Shown: positions 63,160 through 64,000 of the stretch, piece by piece
Numbering within the stretch: position 1 is the stretch's first letter
Layout of the letters: each line of letters begins with the position of its first letter
Source of the DNA: Fasciolopsis buskii
Lineage: Eukaryota > Platyhelminthes > Trematoda > Plagiorchiida > Fasciolidae
Reading direction: 5' to 3'
NCBI GenBank assembly: GCA_008360955.1
Contig: LUCM01002277.1
Location: forward strand, 62,001 to 126,000
Length of the DNA stretch: 64,000 nucleotides
The notes under the pieces: generated by a model
The model's input: only the letters and a program-made list of their open reading frames with translations
Database searches by the model: none
Told to the model about the DNA's origin: nothing
Position numbers and translations under genes: made by a program

Positions 63160-64000
63160 TTCAAGGTGTTGTCAGTTCTACAGTGTCAACCGGAGTGCTT
63201 CGAAAGAGTGATAAACGAGTTGGGTCAGAGAGCTTCCCGAAATCTAATGCTGTTTTCTGGATGTTCATCAAAGCAGATGGACACCATGTGCAGGCTATCA
63301 GCATATTTGGGGTCGAGGGAAATTCTCTAGCATCACAGGGACGCCTGTAGGCTATTCCACTATTAGTAGCCAATAACGATATTGATTTTTGGTCCCCCAC
63401 TGACTTAAGGAATGTGAGCCCAAGTTGGCGTACTGGCGATTGAAACTTCTGAGGTTCGTGCTTGCAAGAATCAGTCGATGTTGTGACCACATTACCAGCA
63501 ACTTTTCCTCGTTTTCAGAATGACAAGACTCAAAACCAAAGAGGCATCCTAAGTGTGCCTCATTCTAGGACAGCTAAATCGGTCAAACATTCATATCTTC
63601 TGGTAAAATCATGATGCTGTCCAGTTTTGTAAAAAAACGAGTATCTTTAGGAGAAACTCTTCCTGATGGCACCTTTGCTGCAGACTTTGGACAGTTGCGT
63701 TGAGGTGACAAATCAATTACACCAATAAAAACGACGTCTGAATATGTTGTACCACCCTCTAAGTCTCAATCTTTCTATGTGGCAGTTGACCAGAATTAAA
63801 TAAAAATATAGCAGCCTCAGTTCTTTGACTGAGAGATGAAACAGTACCAGGAGAAGAAGAGACAGAATAACGCGGGTGAAACTGTACTGATGAACAGATG
63901 GGAACGTGCATCAAGTGATAGAGCTACAGTCATCAATGGGAGCCACTTGGATGCCGCACGCAGATCCCATTTGGGGTCTAAACACGAATGTCGTCTTGTT
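63160..64000 (-). pseudogene. LINE endonuclease domain, broken and cut by window edge
   Basis: The minus-strand reading recalls the exonuclease-endonuclease-phosphatase fold used by LINEs to nick target DNA. Seen from 5' to 3', an SLSQRTEAAIF stretch lies near 63850-63800. EDMNV is at about 63600, where intact relatives have G-D-M-N. NEAHLG is near 63555, ENEEKLLVMWSQHRLILAST at about 63515-63455, and TWCPSA near 63280, in a shifted frame. Stops (for example after EDMNV) and frame changes make it non-functional. The N-terminal part and any 5' UTR lie right of base 64000. Confidence 0.8.

Larger units (their letters stand above)
60935..64000 (-). mobile_element. Decayed APE-type non-LTR retrotransposon (RTE/CR1-like), 5' end beyond the window
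   Basis: A minus-strand LINE relic runs from the right window edge to a 3' terminus at about 60935. In order of transcription it holds the apurinic-type endonuclease domain (64000 to about 63160), a linker and reverse transcriptase (about 63150-61700), a conserved C-terminal region (about 61700-61285), and a non-coding 3' end of about 350 bases. The last 75 bases or so match the fragments at 14179 and 31801. It then ends in (TA)n where the 31.8 kb copy has (ATG)10. Many stops and frame changes show that it is inactive. Element type rests on domain order and motif similarity recalled from trematode elements; the exact clade is inference. Confidence 0.85.

Noticed and set aside
1..64000. tRNA, rRNA, CRISPR, prokaryotic operons, phage or plasmid features
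   Set aside because: No intact tRNA cloverleaf, rRNA core sequence, regular direct repeats with spacers, Shine-Dalgarno-led gene arrays or phage genes were seen. The sequence has eukaryotic repeat structure throughout.

Overview
This window looks like non-coding, transposon-rich DNA from a eukaryote with a large genome, most likely a flatworm and probably a digenean trematode. The evidence is indirect. The sequence is AT-rich (about 40% GC by eye), with no operon-like packing of genes. ORF lengths are what random sequence of this composition would give. There are scattered tRNA-derived SINE heads, short simple repeats and a decayed LINE. The LINE's endonuclease and reverse-transcriptase wording resembles elements I know from trematodes. 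I cannot name a species.

Layout: bases 1-410 are an imperfect CAT/ATG trinucleotide tract. From about 0.4 to 60.9 kb there is no protein gene I can recognise. This stretch holds at least ten tRNA-derived SINE copies or heads (4.2, 4.8, 12.0, 16.8, 21.7, 33.8, 35.6, 46.95, 48.6 and 51.7 kb). It also holds two truncated LINE 3' ends (14.2 and 31.8 kb), an inverted-repeat hairpin at 56.5-56.8 kb with a single-arm relative at 24.7 kb, and several TA, GT/CA and CAT microsatellites.

From about 60.94 kb to the right edge lies the one coding-derived object I can identify by homology. It is a minus-strand, APE-type non-LTR retrotransposon (RTE/CR1-like). The endonuclease, linker, reverse transcriptase and C-terminal domain are still recognisable in the right order, but they are broken by stops and frame changes. 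Its 3' end matches the two truncated copies, so all three belong to one family.

A few stretches carry plausible splice signals around open frames. They are listed as low-confidence candidate exons (0.1-0.2) because such patterns also arise by chance in 64 kb. The window is best read as intergenic or long-intron DNA. No RNA gene, CRISPR array, prokaryotic feature or complete host gene is supported.
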